Below are positions 44,320 to 53,722 of a stretch of 64,000 nucleotides of DNA, piece by piece. A program made the translations under genes and the position numbers. How positions within the stretch are numbered: the first letter of the stretch is position 1; every line of letters starts with the position of its first letter. The stretch is taken from positions 62,001-126,000 of the forward strand of contig NZ_MRCD01000015.1 in the NCBI RefSeq assembly GCF_001904745.1, given 5' to 3'. Under the pieces are notes generated by a model. That model searched no databases, had not been told where the DNA came from, and was given only the letters and a program-made list of their open reading frames with translations. The stretch is from Calothrix sp. HK-06. Lineage in GTDB: Bacteria > Cyanobacteriota > Cyanobacteriia > Cyanobacteriales > Nostocaceae.

Positions 44320-45003
44320 TTATGTTATAGCTGGTTTTTGTTGACTTTGATTAATACTGCTACCGACTTCGGGTAAAGGTTTTCTTACACATAAGTATAT
44401 CAAGGCGCCGAATAAAGGTACTAATGCAGTTAACCAAAATAATCCTTTATTATCTGTCATTCCCCGACGTGCCATGTCGTCTTCAACTAAACTAGAGAAC
44501 AACAAACATAGCAAGCAAAAGTCTAAACTCATTACATGAATAAATCGACTTGTTTGCCATTGCTGTGCAAAGTCACCCCAGTTTCCTTGGCTAATTCCAT
44601 AAAAAACTAGAATAATTGCACCAACAGATAGTAAAATTGCTGTGATACGAGAGTCTAATATTTTAATAAAAGCATTTTTCTGACCGATAAATTCAGGGTT
44701 CGCTGTACGCAAACCAAGGTAGGGTAGTAATGCAAAGGCGCCTACTCCAAATGAAAACGTTGCAAATGGCCAAGCTGGTACTTTTTGTCCTCTACCATCA
44801 ATAAATACCAAACACGCATAAATCATGGGCCATACTCCCATGATATTGAATAAGGCAACTATCAAAGGATTGATTCCTTCCCATTGACCAGTCGATAGAT
44901 TTTTGATTAATTCAAATGTGTCGGGTTGGTCAGGAGGTGCGAATATAAAGGCGTAGCTAGTAAATCCTAGCCAGATTAACCAAAATGTTATTTTTCTTAG
45001 CAT
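44320..45003 (-). CDS. Multi-pass membrane protein, tandem paralogue 2
   Basis: 227 aa from the ATG at 45003 (AAAGG about 10 bases upstream; a TTG at 45030 is less likely). Same plan as its neighbour: FWLIWLGFTSYAFIFAPP, NIMGVWPMIYACLVFIDGR, LPYLGLRTANPEF, SRITAILLSVG, RFIHVMSLDFCLLCLLF and VPLFGALIYLCVRK. The two genes are 13 bases apart and clearly arose by duplication. Both probably act in the thylakoid or cytoplasmic membrane; function unknown. Confidence 0.75.
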   Translation of the reverse strand: MLRKITFWLIWLGFTSYAFIFAPPDQPDTFELIKNLSTGQWEGINPLIVALFNIMGVWPMIYACLVFIDGRGQKVPAWPFATFSFGVGAFALLPYLGLRTANPEFIGQKNAFIKILDSRITAILLSVGAIILVFYGISQGNWGDFAQQWQTSRFIHVMSLDFCLLCLLFSSLVEDDMARRGMTDNKGLFWLTALVPLFGALIYLCVRKPLPEVGSSINQSQQKPAIT

Positions 45004-45061
45004 ATATAGATAATACCTTTTAGCAATCAAGGCTTATCTATCTTAAGTAATATTTTGATTC

Positions 45062-45086
45062 GTATGGTGGGCACTGCCCACCATAC
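45062..45086. repeat. GTATGGTGGGC/GCCCACCATAC palindrome
   Basis: Near-perfect 25-bp palindrome between the hrcA stop and the paralogue gene. Copies at 29424-29450 and 34091-34115. Confidence 0.65.
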
Positions 45087-45087
45087 A

Positions 45088-46167
45088 CTAACTAATTGCT
45101 TCGCTGAGATATTCTGAGGCAGCAGTTACTACGGCAATAGCATTTTCGTAATCTAATCTTGTTGGTCCAAGTACTCCTATACTTCCTACTGGCACAGAAC
45201 CACGTCGGTAGATGGATGATATTAATGTACACCCACGTATTGGTTCTAATGGATTTTCCGCGCCAATGCGAATTGTGATTTTTGGTTTACCTGGTTCTTC
45301 TAACCCGTCGGTTTCTTCAAAAATTAGGCGCCAAAGTTGCTCTTGTTCTTCTTCTAAAAGCTGAATAATCGTTTGTACTTGCTGTAACTGCGAAAATTCA
45401 GGTTGACGCAATACCTCAGAGACCCCACGCACCATAATTTGTGTACGTTCAGAAGCAACTTTACGATGGTTTAATTCTGATAGCGATGTTTTTAAGTATT
45501 CTCCATAATGATGAAATTCGCGGTCGAGTTGTGTCCAGTCTAAGTTTGCTAACTCAAGCGTGCTTTTTCCACGCAAATGACTGTTCAAGAAATTAGAAAC
45601 TATCTGCAACTCACGGTCTATTAACTCCAGATCACGCTTGCTTCCATCGGGTGCTGGTGGTATGTCTAATAAAGTGGAGTGCGTCTCATACCCCTCTGTC
45701 ACCACTATTAACATTACTTTCCCAGCTTCGATTTGTACCAGTTGCAAATGACGCAACACGGCGCCGCCATTTTGTGGCATCGTAATTAATGTTATGCAGC
45801 CGCTCAAAGTCGAAAGTATTTGCGCTGCACCATGCAATAGCGCTTCTAAACTCCAATCTTCCCACTTTAAACGTGTTTGTAGCGCTTGCTCAACTTGTAA
45901 AGTTATCGCTTCACTTGGCGCCGTTAAATTGTTTACATAAATACGATATCCTGAATCTGAAGGGACTCTACCCGCTGAGGTATGTGGTTGATACAGCAAC
46001 CCAGCTTTCTCAAGCACCCCCATCACATTCCGAATTGTCGCAGAGCTAACACCAAGATTATACTCTTCTAGCAAGGCTTTTGAACCAACTGGCTCGGCTG
46101 TGGCAATGTAGTGTCGCACCGTTGCCCAAAGTATATGCTGTTGTCGATTTGTTAATTGAACTGGCAT
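45088..46167 (-). CDS. hrcA: Heat-inducible transcription repressor HrcA
   Basis: 359 aa. HrcA represses groESL-type heat-shock genes by binding the CIRCE element. N-terminal winged helix: [40 protein letters not shown] and [20 protein letters not shown]. The GAF-like central and C-terminal domains end in [20 protein letters not shown]. Length is standard. No CIRCE sequence (TTAGCACTC-N9-GAGTGCTAA) was seen in its own upstream region, so autoregulation through CIRCE is not apparent. Confidence 0.95.
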   Translation of the reverse strand: MPVQLTNRQQHILWATVRHYIATAEPVGSKALLEEYNLGVSSATIRNVMGVLEKAGLLYQPHTSAGRVPSDSGYRIYVNNLTAPSEAITLQVEQALQTRLKWEDWSLEALLHGAAQILSTLSGCITLITMPQNGGAVLRHLQLVQIEAGKVMLIVVTEGYETHSTLLDIPPAPDGSKRDLELIDRELQIVSNFLNSHLRGKSTLELANLDWTQLDREFHHYGEYLKTSLSELNHRKVASERTQIMVRGVSEVLRQPEFSQLQQVQTIIQLLEEEQEQLWRLIFEETDGLEEPGKPKITIRIGAENPLEPIRGCTLISSIYRRGSVPVGSIGVLGPTRLDYENAIAVVTAASEYLSEAIS

Positions 46168-46695
46168 AGGATGTGTTTACTGAAGGCAAATCTTAATTAA
46201 AAGTTTTAAAGCTTAAATCTATCTGAACAATACTTTCGGGTACGTAGAATTTAAAATATTAATTCTAAGATTAATATTTCATTAAGAAAGATACCAAATC
46301 TATACCCGATTTTTAAGAAAAGTCAAATAAAGTTACATTTGTATATAGTAATTTAGTTTTTATTGATATATTAAGTATATTATGATACCATGCCTCTGGG
46401 AATTTTCTTAGTACTAGTAGATGCAGCAGCTTTACTAGCCCTTAAGTCTAATGTACATATATAGATGAAGAAATGACCATCTACTGAAAGTAAGGTCTTT
46501 TTACTTACTGGTATTTAATTGTGCGAATTGGGACTTTAGCCGTTGATATACTCTATATAATTTCATAAGTGGTTACAAAACGCTGTATTGTTAAATACTA
46601 AAATACACGTCTGTTTATGCTTGCTGCCTCAGTAATAGTGCTGACTATAACGGAAAGAAGTTAAATATTACACAAGTATAACGTACATAAAATCA
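46168..46695. other. 528-base gene-free region between hrcA and the rhodanese gene
   Basis: AT-rich, with no supported ORF. The only in-frame ATG peptide of note (about 46391-46465, 24 codons) lacks a ribosome-binding site. It presumably holds the hrcA promoter and perhaps a small RNA. No conserved structure was recognised. Confidence 0.35.
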
Positions 46696-47052
46696 TTAGT
46701 ATTGAGGAATAGAAGGGTCAACTAAGCTTGAATAAGCTGCTATACCACCTGTAATATTTTTTACATTGGTAAAACCTTGATTTACAAGCCATTGGCACAT
46801 TTGAGCAGAACGAACCCCATGATGGCACAGCACAAGGGTTTCCGATTCACAATCAAATTGTGTATGTATCTGCTCTCCCCAAGCTGCAAATTCACTCAAA
46901 GGCAAGTTGACAAAACCCTCAATTCGAGCGATATCTATTTCTTGAGGTTCACGAACATCAATCAGCTGAATCTTGTCGGCGCCTGATAACAAGCGTTCTT
47001 GTAATTGTTCGACGCTAACTTGAGAAAAGGGTGAGTCTGGATATTGCGCCAT
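46696..47052 (-). CDS. Rhodanese-like domain protein
   Basis: 118 aa from the ATG at 47052. The frame stays open upstream to 47226, but that part is low-complexity CCCCTTTCCCC-rich DNA and unlikely to be coding. Single rhodanese domain: IQLIDVREPQEIDIARI, the NLPL segment and the active-site loop LCHHGVRSAQM with the catalytic Cys. It transfers sulfur, or serves as a sulfur-carrier or regulatory domain; substrate unknown. Divergent from the DUF3352 gene. Confidence 0.88.
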   Translation of the reverse strand: MAQYPDSPFSQVSVEQLQERLLSGADKIQLIDVREPQEIDIARIEGFVNLPLSEFAAWGEQIHTQFDCESETLVLCHHGVRSAQMCQWLVNQGFTNVKNITGGIAAYSSLVDPSIPQY

Positions 47053-47213
47053 CTTGTTACTGAACTTTTTATTAACCACTATTTTTCTTATCTTTACACA
47101 AATAGCTTCGTTACTTCGTATCTTTTCCCTACATTTTCTGCTTTCAATACCCCCTTTCCCCTTTTTCCTTTCCCCTTTACCCTTAAAGTTGTTGGCAGTG
47201 GGTAATAGAGTAT

Positions 47214-48836
47214 ATGACGAAATCATTCCTTCGTCTTTTTGCAGTAAGTTTGGTTATGCTGCTTTTGAATGTGGCATACTGTGCTTCTGTATTAGCAGCA
47301 AGTCCATTTGGTAAGGATAGTGTAACAGAAGCATCCCTCTCAATATTCGTATCAAAGCAGGCGCCTGTAATGATATCTATATTGAATCCAGAAAAGTTAC
47401 AGTCGTTAGACAAAGGTGAGAACTCGTTCCTGAAAAGCGATTTTTTCAAGAATTCTGGCATTGATTTTCGCAAAGACGTTCAACCTTGGCTAGGAAACGA
47501 AGTTACACTTGCTGTCACTAGCTTAGATTTTGACCGTGACCCCGATAACGGTAAGTCACCTGGATATTTACTCGCAATGACCACTAAATCACCAGAAAAA
47601 AGCCGCGAGTTTGTGCAGTTATTTTTCTCGAAACGAGTTTTAGCAGGTGCAGACTTAAGTGTGGAAGACTTTGCAGGTATAAAAGTTATCACTGATGCAC
47701 CAAAAGATAAGGAAACGTTAGCGGGTGCAGTAGTTGGTGATAAATATGTTTTGTTTGCGAACGACCCCAAAGTCCTGCGTGAAGCGATAAATAACGCTCA
47801 AGCACCCGATTTAAGTTTAACTTCTTCAAAGAAATATCAGGATATTAGTCAGCTATCAGCAAAATCTTATGGTGCAGCGTTTTTAAATCTTCCAATTGTG
47901 GCAGAATGGCTTGGTTTAAAGCTACCGATACAAAACTTTGATGAGCAACTTGTAACGTTGGTGCCAGTTTCAAAAGGTTTGCTTGCTCAAACAGTAGCAC
48001 TACCAACTCAAGAATTGAAGGCGCCGTTAGAGTTATTATCAAAACCTGTAAATGCGCTCAAATATATTCCAGCAAACGTTGGTATTGCTGTTGGGAGTAA
48101 AAACTTAAGCACTTTACCCAAAAGTAATTTAGCTTTATTTGAGCAACAACTAGGAAGTGCGTTAGGAATTAAGCTTAATATCAACGATATTGTGCAACAA
48201 GACTTCAAAGCTCAGAAGCGTTGGGGAGTAGACTTACCAAAAGATATCTTTGATTGGGTACAAGGTGAATATGCTATTGGCTTGATATCATCACCTCAAC
48301 AATCACCTGAATGGATTTTTGTTACCGAAAAGGCGCCTTCTACACAAGAGGGTATCGCAAAACTCGATGCAATAGCAGCTAAAAACGGGTTAAGTGTTAC
48401 TGAGTTCAACCTACTTGACCAACATATTGTTGCTTGGACACAGTTAAAAGCTGCCAACTCCAGTAAAAATGGAACTAAACCATCTTTTAGCCTCGAAGCA
48501 AAAGCCTACGGAGTACATACAACTTTAGAGAACTATGAAATTTTCACTTCATCCTTAGAGACTATGTACGAAGTTCTTTCAATCAAGGATAATACATTAT
48601 TAGAAAACCGCAATTTTAAGAATTGTATCGCTGCGCTTCCTGAAACAAACGCTGGCTATGTTTACATAGATTGGGCAGCTAGTCAAGAAATTTTAGAGCG
48701 TCAGCTACCTGTACTTAAACTACTCAAAGTAGTCGCTAAACCTTTCTTCAATAATTTGCGCTCATTAACCGTCACTAACTACGGTGATGATGCTAACTCA
48801 CTTAAAGGTGATGTGTTTTTTCAACTTGAAGAATAA
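47214..48836 (+). CDS. DUF3352 domain protein, exported
   Basis: 540 aa. Signal peptide (LFAVSLVMLLLNVAYCASVL, then AA), followed by the DUF3352 domain, a family almost confined to cyanobacteria: APVMISILNPEKLQSLDKG, WLGNEVTLAVTSLDFD, GVDLPKDIFDWVQGEYAIGL and NAGYVYIDWAASQE. Probably periplasmic or lumenal; function unknown. Ends in a strong palindromic hairpin. Confidence 0.87.
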   Translation: MTKSFLRLFAVSLVMLLLNVAYCASVLAASPFGKDSVTEASLSIFVSKQAPVMISILNPEKLQSLDKGENSFLKSDFFKNSGIDFRKDVQPWLGNEVTLAVTSLDFDRDPDNGKSPGYLLAMTTKSPEKSREFVQLFFSKRVLAGADLSVEDFAGIKVITDAPKDKETLAGAVVGDKYVLFANDPKVLREAINNAQAPDLSLTSSKKYQDISQLSAKSYGAAFLNLPIVAEWLGLKLPIQNFDEQLVTLVPVSKGLLAQTVALPTQELKAPLELLSKPVNALKYIPANVGIAVGSKNLSTLPKSNLALFEQQLGSALGIKLNINDIVQQDFKAQKRWGVDLPKDIFDWVQGEYAIGLISSPQQSPEWIFVTEKAPSTQEGIAKLDAIAAKNGLSVTEFNLLDQHIVAWTQLKAANSSKNGTKPSFSLEAKAYGVHTTLENYEIFTSSLETMYEVLSIKDNTLLENRNFKNCIAALPETNAGYVYIDWAASQEILERQLPVLKLLKVVAKPFFNNLRSLTVTNYGDDANSLKGDVFFQLEE

Positions 48837-48837
48837 G

Positions 48838-48869
48838 TGTAGAAACGCGAGGAACATCGCGTTTCTACA
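48838..48869 (+). terminator. TGTAGAAACGCGA hairpin after DUF3352 gene
   Basis: Perfect 13-bp arms TGTAGAAACGCGA (48838-48850) and TCGCGTTTCTACA (48857-48869) with a 6-base loop, 1 base after the stop codon. It is a variant of the GTAGAGACG palindrome family and probably acts as the gene's terminator. Confidence 0.75.
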
Positions 48870-48969
48870 TTGTGACAGATACTAATCTGACACAGCCCTT
48901 AAGTTCTTCAAGGTGTTTTATAGTTATGATATGTATATAACTTTACTCATACACCGTTGAAGGGCTGCT

Positions 48970-49500
48970 ATGAACAAACGTCAATATCGACTATTGTCAG
49001 CCTCGCGAATCAACCAATTTCTGTACAGAAATGCTTGGTCAAAAGGCGGATGGCTTTTGGGTATACTTACGGTCATTATCTCACTTCCAGTAATGGCTGA
49101 TACGGCAAACTTTGGCACAATTAGTTTGGCGCCAGGTTTTGATAACACTACAGCTTCATTATCAGGGTATACAGGTGGTTCTTATTCGCTATCCGCAATA
49201 ACAAACCGAGATGCCAACAACAAAGCTTGTATTGGGTTTGCTGACCCAACACCCGACCATATAGTAGTTTTACAAAAAGATTTTTCTAATTTAAGAATTA
49301 CTGTAGATAGTGATGGTTCAGACACCACACTTTTAGTTCAGGCGCCAGACGGTAAAATTTACTGCGGTGATGACACTGGTAGACGTAAAGATGCCAGCGT
49401 CGTATTAACCGGATGGAAACAAGGAAGTTACAAAGTCTGGGTGGGTACTTTTAACCCAGGCGCCAAACTAAATTATACCTTAACTGTACAACAACCTTAA
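48970..49500 (+). CDS. Secreted PPC-like beta-sandwich protein
   Basis: 176 aa. A long N-region is followed by a signal sequence (WLLGILTVIISLPVMAD). The mature domain has features of a PPC-type sandwich: HIVVLQKDFSNLRITVDSDG, DTTLLVQAPDGKIYCGDDTG and GSYKVWVGTFNPGAKLNYTL. Two cysteines (KACIGF, IYCGDD) may form a disulfide. Exported; partner and ligand unknown. Confidence 0.78.
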   Translation: MNKRQYRLLSASRINQFLYRNAWSKGGWLLGILTVIISLPVMADTANFGTISLAPGFDNTTASLSGYTGGSYSLSAITNRDANNKACIGFADPTPDHIVVLQKDFSNLRITVDSDGSDTTLLVQAPDGKIYCGDDTGRRKDASVVLTGWKQGSYKVWVGTFNPGAKLNYTLTVQQP

Positions 49501-49535
49501 TTATATTGTGGGATGGGCGTCCTCGCCCGTCCCCA

Positions 49536-49719
49536 TCAAACACCCAATTCTTTCAATCTAGCTTTCGCATCATTATAATTACCCTCCTCTAAATATTTTT
49601 TTTAATATATAATAGGTGGAATTTTTCTCTTCTATATCATCCACAATATAGTTTTCACCTACTTTATCTTGACTCAATACTTGGATAATTCGGTAGCGCA
49701 AACCTAAGACTTGAGACAT
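49536..49719 (-). pseudogene. Fragment resembling a Ser/Thr-kinase N-terminus or short repeat protein, frameshifted
   Basis: From ATG 49719: MSQVLGLRYRIIQVLSQDKV, then GENYIVDDIEEKNSTYYILK and a stop at 49579. With a one-base shift at AGAGGAGGGT the frame continues EGNYNDAKARLKELGV to a stop at 49536. The GLRYRIIQVLSQ start is reminiscent of cyanobacterial protein-kinase N-termini (GGRYRIIxVLGxGGFGxTY), but the glycine-rich loop is lost. Either a decayed fragment or a small protein with one frameshift. Confidence 0.45.
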
Positions 49720-49830
49720 TGGTAATATCTATATAGTTACTTGCTTTCTTATTTTAAGAAACTCTAATAAAATGATAATAATTAGATGTGTTTCTAGAAA
49801 CAATCTAATTTAATAATTTAGAATATTTAA

Positions 49831-49980
49831 AATCCCCCCTAATCCTCTTAATAAGGGGGAAAAGAGGTGTTTTTAGCTCCTTAAAATTTAAACATGCTTC
49901 ACTGCGTTCAGCATGACAACGTTTATTAAGAACAGAAAGAGATATTTTTAGTCCCCCTTATTAAGGGGGGTTGGGAGAAT
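49831..49980. repeat. CCCCCTTATTAAGGGGG inverted-repeat element
   Basis: TCCCCCCTAATCCTCTTAAT plus AAGGGGGA at 49833-49860 is mirrored by TCCCCCTTATTAAGGGGGG at 49952-49970 and GGTTGGGA after it. Between them is ~90 bases with CACTGCGTTCAGCATGAC. Non-coding; a small inverted-repeat (MITE-like) element in the putA promoter region. Confidence 0.6.
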
Positions 49981-50151
49981 TAAGTAATTATTAGCACAAT
50001 GTCAATAGAGTTTTTACTTAAATGACAATCAGAAAAAGAATCTTATTGTTTTTCTTGAACAACTGTGGTGCGAAATCGATGGAGAAGCCAAAATAGAAGA
50101 ACAAGCTTTAATATACAAAGTCTTAGTTCAAATACAGGAGTCTGTACAAAA

Positions 50152-53130
50152 GTGGTTTTACAAGCACAAACAAGCAATTACGAGACTAAAACTCAAGAAA
50201 TTGCTAAACAGCTTCTCGCAGCTACCCAAGAAAATCGTTCATTTTTGGCAAATCTCCGCGACCAAATGCGCTGGGATGATAAATTGCTAGCTTGGGCAAT
50301 GAGTAATCCCGGTTTACGGGTGCAGCTATTCCGTTTTATTGATACTCTACCTGCGTTACATGATAAATCTGAAATTGCCGCGCATTTACAGGAATATCTT
50401 GGTGATGAGTCAGTAGAACTACCTGCTGCGCTCAAAGGCATGTTAAACTTTGCCAATCCCAATTCGGCGCCAGGTCAGTTAGCAGCAACTACAGTTATTA
50501 CAGCTACCGAAACACTAGCGCATAAGTATATTTCTGGTGAAAACACCAAGCAGGTGTTAAAAACCATTGAACGTTTGCGTAAAGATAAAATGGCGTTCAC
50601 GGTAGATTTACTCGGTGAAGCTGTTATTACCGAAACCGAAGCTGTATCTTATCTTGAGCGTTACATCGACTTGATGCAGCAGTTAACCGAAGCGTCTAAG
50701 AATTGGAATAAAGTTCCATTAATTGACGAAGCTGATGGAATATCAATACCCCAGGTACAAGTATCGGTAAAATTAACCGCGTTTTACTCGCAGTTTGACC
50801 CATTAAATGCTACGGGTAGTGAAGAAAAAGTTAGTGAGCGTATCCGAATTTTACTACGACGTGCAGCACAACTAGGCGCCTCTGTTCACTTTGATATGGA
50901 ACAGTACGCTTACAAGGATATTACTTTTAGTATCCTCAAGAAGATTTTGATGGAAGACGAATTTCGCTCTCGAACTGATGTTGGGATGACGGTTCAAGCT
51001 TACCTTCGCGACAGTGAGCAAGATGCACGTGATTTAATCGCTTGGGCAAAACAGCGAGGATATCCGGTTACAATTCGTTTAGTGAAAGGCGCCTATTGGG
51101 ATCAAGAAACGATAAAGTCGATGCAAAAGCATTGGCAACAACCAGTTTACAACGATAAAGCCGCAACTGATGCCAATTTTGAAGCAATAACTCAGTTGCT
51201 GCTCGAAAACCATCAATATATATATGCTGCTATCGGTAGTCATAACGTTCGTTCACTTTCCCGTGCCATAGCTATTGCCGAAAGCTTAAACGTAAAGAAA
51301 CGCAGCTTTGAAATGCAGGTTCTTTACGGTATGGGAGATAAAATTGCCAAATCCCTCGCTGATAAAGGCTATAGAGTACGAGTGTATTGCCCTTATGGCG
51401 AATTACTGCCTGGAATGGCGTATTTAATTCGTAGGTTACTAGAAAACACTGCGAATAGTTCGTTTTTACGCCAAAACATGGAAAACCGACCAGCAGAGGA
51501 ATTATTAGCGGCACCTAAAGTTAATCTAGAAAAAGACACAATACATAATACCAATACAAACGGGTTTGTTGGCGCCGCAGATACAGACTATTCGCTTGTA
51601 GATACGAGAGAACGTGCGTCATCAGATTTGACTAAAGTCAAAAATAACCTTGGAAAAACTTATTTACCTTTAATTAACGGTGAGTACGTGCAAACCGACG
51701 AAGTTGTTGACTCGGTGAACCCATCGAACAAAAGCGAAGTTGTTGGTAAAATTGGACTTGCCAGCGTTGAACAAGCTGAAACTGCTATGAAAGCTGCCGC
51801 AAATGCATTTAAAGTGTGGCGAAAAACACCCGTAAGTGAGCGTGCAGCAATATTGCGGAAAGCAGCAGATTTAATGGAAAATCGGCGCCCAGAATTATCA
51901 GCATGGATAGTCTTAGAAGTCGGTAAACCTGTTCGAGAAGCCGATGGTGAGGTTTCAGAAGCAATTGATTTCTGCCGCTATTACGCGCTAGAAATGGAGC
52001 GGTTAGATAAAGGTGTTAATTATGACATCGCAGGTGAAACAAATAGATATATCTATCAACCCCGTGGTATTACGGTAGTTATTTCACCGTGGAATTTCCC
52101 ACTTGCTATTGCCGCAGGAATGACATTAGCTGCGCTAGTAGCTGGAAATTCAACCATACTCAAACCAGCAGAAACATCTTCGATAATCGCTGCGAAATTC
52201 GCCGAAATTATGGTTGAAGCAGGAATACCCAAAGGTGTATTTCAATATTTACCTGGTAAAGGTTCTAAAGTTGGTGCCTATTTAGTCAATCATATAGGTA
52301 CACACATCATTGCTTTTACTGGTTCACAAGAAGTAGGGTGCCGTATATACGCAGACGCTGCAACTGTAAAACCTGGGCAAAAGCACATGAAGCGTGTTAT
52401 CGCTGAAATGGGAGGCAAAAACGCCATTATTGTCGATGAAAGTGCCGATTTAGATGCTGCTGTCGTTGGTGTTGTGCAATCAGCATTTGGTTATAGTGGA
52501 CAAAAATGTTCTGCTTGTTCACGAGTCATAGTTCTAGAACCAGTATACGAAACCTTTGTACAGCGATTTGTTGAAGCTACCAAATCATTAAACATCGGTG
52601 CCGCAGAATTGCCAAGTACCCAAGTAGGTCCAGTCATCGACGCAAATGCTCAAGCACGTATCTTAGAATATATCGAAAAAGGAAAAGCCGAATCGAGCAT
52701 CGCACTAGAAATGGAGGCGCCGGATAATGGATACTACATAGGTCCCGTCATCTTTAAAGACGTACCTGCTAATGGTATCACCGCTCAACAAGAAATATTT
52801 GGCCCAGTAGTAGCAGTAATTAAAGCCAAAGACTTCCAAGAAGCATTACAAATAGCCAACGGTACCGACTATGCTTTAACAGGTGGAATATACTCCCGTA
52901 CACCCTCACATATCGAACAAGCACAAACCGACTTTGAAGTAGGAAACTTATACATCAACCGCACCATTACAGGAGCAATAGTAGCAAGACAACCATTCGG
53001 AGGATTCAAACTATCAGGAGTTGGTTCCAAAGCAGGAGGTCCCGATTACCTATTACAATTTCTAGAACCAAAAACTGTAACCGAAAACATTCAGCGTCAA
53101 GGTTTCGCACCAATAGAAGGAGCAGATTAA
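50152..53130 (+). CDS. putA: Bifunctional proline dehydrogenase / L-glutamate-gamma-semialdehyde dehydrogenase
   Basis: 992 aa from the GTG at 50152, preceded by AGGAG; the frame is open further upstream but without support. It oxidises proline to glutamate in two steps. The N-terminal half is an FAD-dependent PRODH barrel (VQVSVKLTAFYSQFDP, VHFDMEQYAYKDIT, VTIRLVKGAYWDQE and RVYCPYGELLPGMAYLIRRL). The C-terminal half is an aldehyde dehydrogenase: VVISPWNFPLAIAAGM, AFTGSQEVG, Glu in IAEMGGKN, Cys in SGQKCSAC and EIFGPVVAV. There is no N-terminal DNA-binding domain as in enterobacterial PutA. Confidence 0.95.
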   Translation: MVLQAQTSNYETKTQEIAKQLLAATQENRSFLANLRDQMRWDDKLLAWAMSNPGLRVQLFRFIDTLPALHDKSEIAAHLQEYLGDESVELPAALKGMLNFANPNSAPGQLAATTVITATETLAHKYISGENTKQVLKTIERLRKDKMAFTVDLLGEAVITETEAVSYLERYIDLMQQLTEASKNWNKVPLIDEADGISIPQVQVSVKLTAFYSQFDPLNATGSEEKVSERIRILLRRAAQLGASVHFDMEQYAYKDITFSILKKILMEDEFRSRTDVGMTVQAYLRDSEQDARDLIAWAKQRGYPVTIRLVKGAYWDQETIKSMQKHWQQPVYNDKAATDANFEAITQLLLENHQYIYAAIGSHNVRSLSRAIAIAESLNVKKRSFEMQVLYGMGDKIAKSLADKGYRVRVYCPYGELLPGMAYLIRRLLENTANSSFLRQNMENRPAEELLAAPKVNLEKDTIHNTNTNGFVGAADTDYSLVDTRERASSDLTKVKNNLGKTYLPLINGEYVQTDEVVDSVNPSNKSEVVGKIGLASVEQAETAMKAAANAFKVWRKTPVSERAAILRKAADLMENRRPELSAWIVLEVGKPVREADGEVSEAIDFCRYYALEMERLDKGVNYDIAGETNRYIYQPRGITVVISPWNFPLAIAAGMTLAALVAGNSTILKPAETSSIIAAKFAEIMVEAGIPKGVFQYLPGKGSKVGAYLVNHIGTHIIAFTGSQEVGCRIYADAATVKPGQKHMKRVIAEMGGKNAIIVDESADLDAAVVGVVQSAFGYSGQKCSACSRVIVLEPVYETFVQRFVEATKSLNIGAAELPSTQVGPVIDANAQARILEYIEKGKAESSIALEMEAPDNGYYIGPVIFKDVPANGITAQQEIFGPVVAVIKAKDFQEALQIANGTDYALTGGIYSRTPSHIEQAQTDFEVGNLYINRTITGAIVARQPFGGFKLSGVGSKAGGPDYLLQFLEPKTVTENIQRQGFAPIEGAD

Positions 53131-53150
53131 CAAACATCGCCATTACCGTA

Positions 53151-53234
53151 GGGGCGGGTTAACCCATATCCTCCAATAATACTAAATCTCCTAAACCCCC
53201 CCTAAACCCGCCCCCATCACAAGGCGGGTTTACA
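53151..53234. repeat. GGGCGGGTTAACCC / AAACCCGCC element
   Basis: GGGGCGGGTTAACCC at 53151-53165, CTAAACCCGCCCCC near 53202-53215 and AAGGCGGGTTTAC at 53221-53233. It is a rearranged member of the GGGCGGGTTTA family (22699-22749, 40150-40205), lying between putA and the GNAT gene. Confidence 0.55.
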
Positions 53235-53261
53235 AACATTCAAACATCCCCTTTAGCACAA

Positions 53262-53699
53262 ATGACCAACATCATCATCAAACAAGCAAATTCCCCCAAA
53301 GAATTTGAAGCAATTCGTCAAATTAGAGAAATAGTGTTTCAAAAAGAACAAGGAGTTGATGCCAAATTAGATTTCGACGGTAAAGACGAAACTTCCGACC
53401 GATTAATTGCGTCATTGAACGGTAACTTTATCGGTACTGTTAGAATTCGATATTTAGGCGCCAATCTTGCCAAAATCGAAAGATTAGCAGTATTAGAAAC
53501 AGCACGAGGATACGGAATTGGAAAGAAACTAATGCTACACGCTCTCGATATTATCAAGAGTAAAAATATACCAGAAGTTGTAATTCACGCTCAAGAATAT
53601 ATTAAAAGTTTGCATGAACAAATCGGATTTCAAATTGAAGGTGATGTCTTTGAAGAAGCGGGCATTCGTCATGTAAAAATGAGAAAATTGCTCGAATAA
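53262..53699 (+). CDS. GNAT family acetyltransferase (ElaA/YjcF-like)
   Basis: 145 aa. N-terminal IRQIREIVFQKEQGVDAKLD followed by FDGKDETSDR is the pattern of YjcF/ElaA-type GNATs. The acetyl-CoA loop is KIERLAVLETARGYGIGKKL. The C-terminus has GFQIEGDVFEEAGIRHVKM. Substrate unknown. The next gene starts 23 bases later and may be in the same transcript. Confidence 0.88.
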   Translation: MTNIIIKQANSPKEFEAIRQIREIVFQKEQGVDAKLDFDGKDETSDRLIASLNGNFIGTVRIRYLGANLAKIERLAVLETARGYGIGKKLMLHALDIIKSKNIPEVVIHAQEYIKSLHEQIGFQIEGDVFEEAGIRHVKMRKLLE

Positions 53700-53722
53700 A
53701 TGTAATCATCTTAGGTGATGCA

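Noticed and set aside
46168-46260. CIRCE element before hrcA
   Set aside because: The TTAGCACTC-N9-GAGTGCTAA palindrome is not present.
46391-46465. 24-codon ORF (MPLGIFLVLVDAAALLALKS...) resembling a one-helix photosystem peptide
   Set aside because: No ribosome-binding site and no match to PsaI/J/M, PetG/L/M/N or Psb peptides I know.
47053-47226. N-terminal extension of the rhodanese gene
   Set aside because: Encoded by CCCCTTTCCCC-type low-complexity DNA; a normal rhodanese start exists at 47052.
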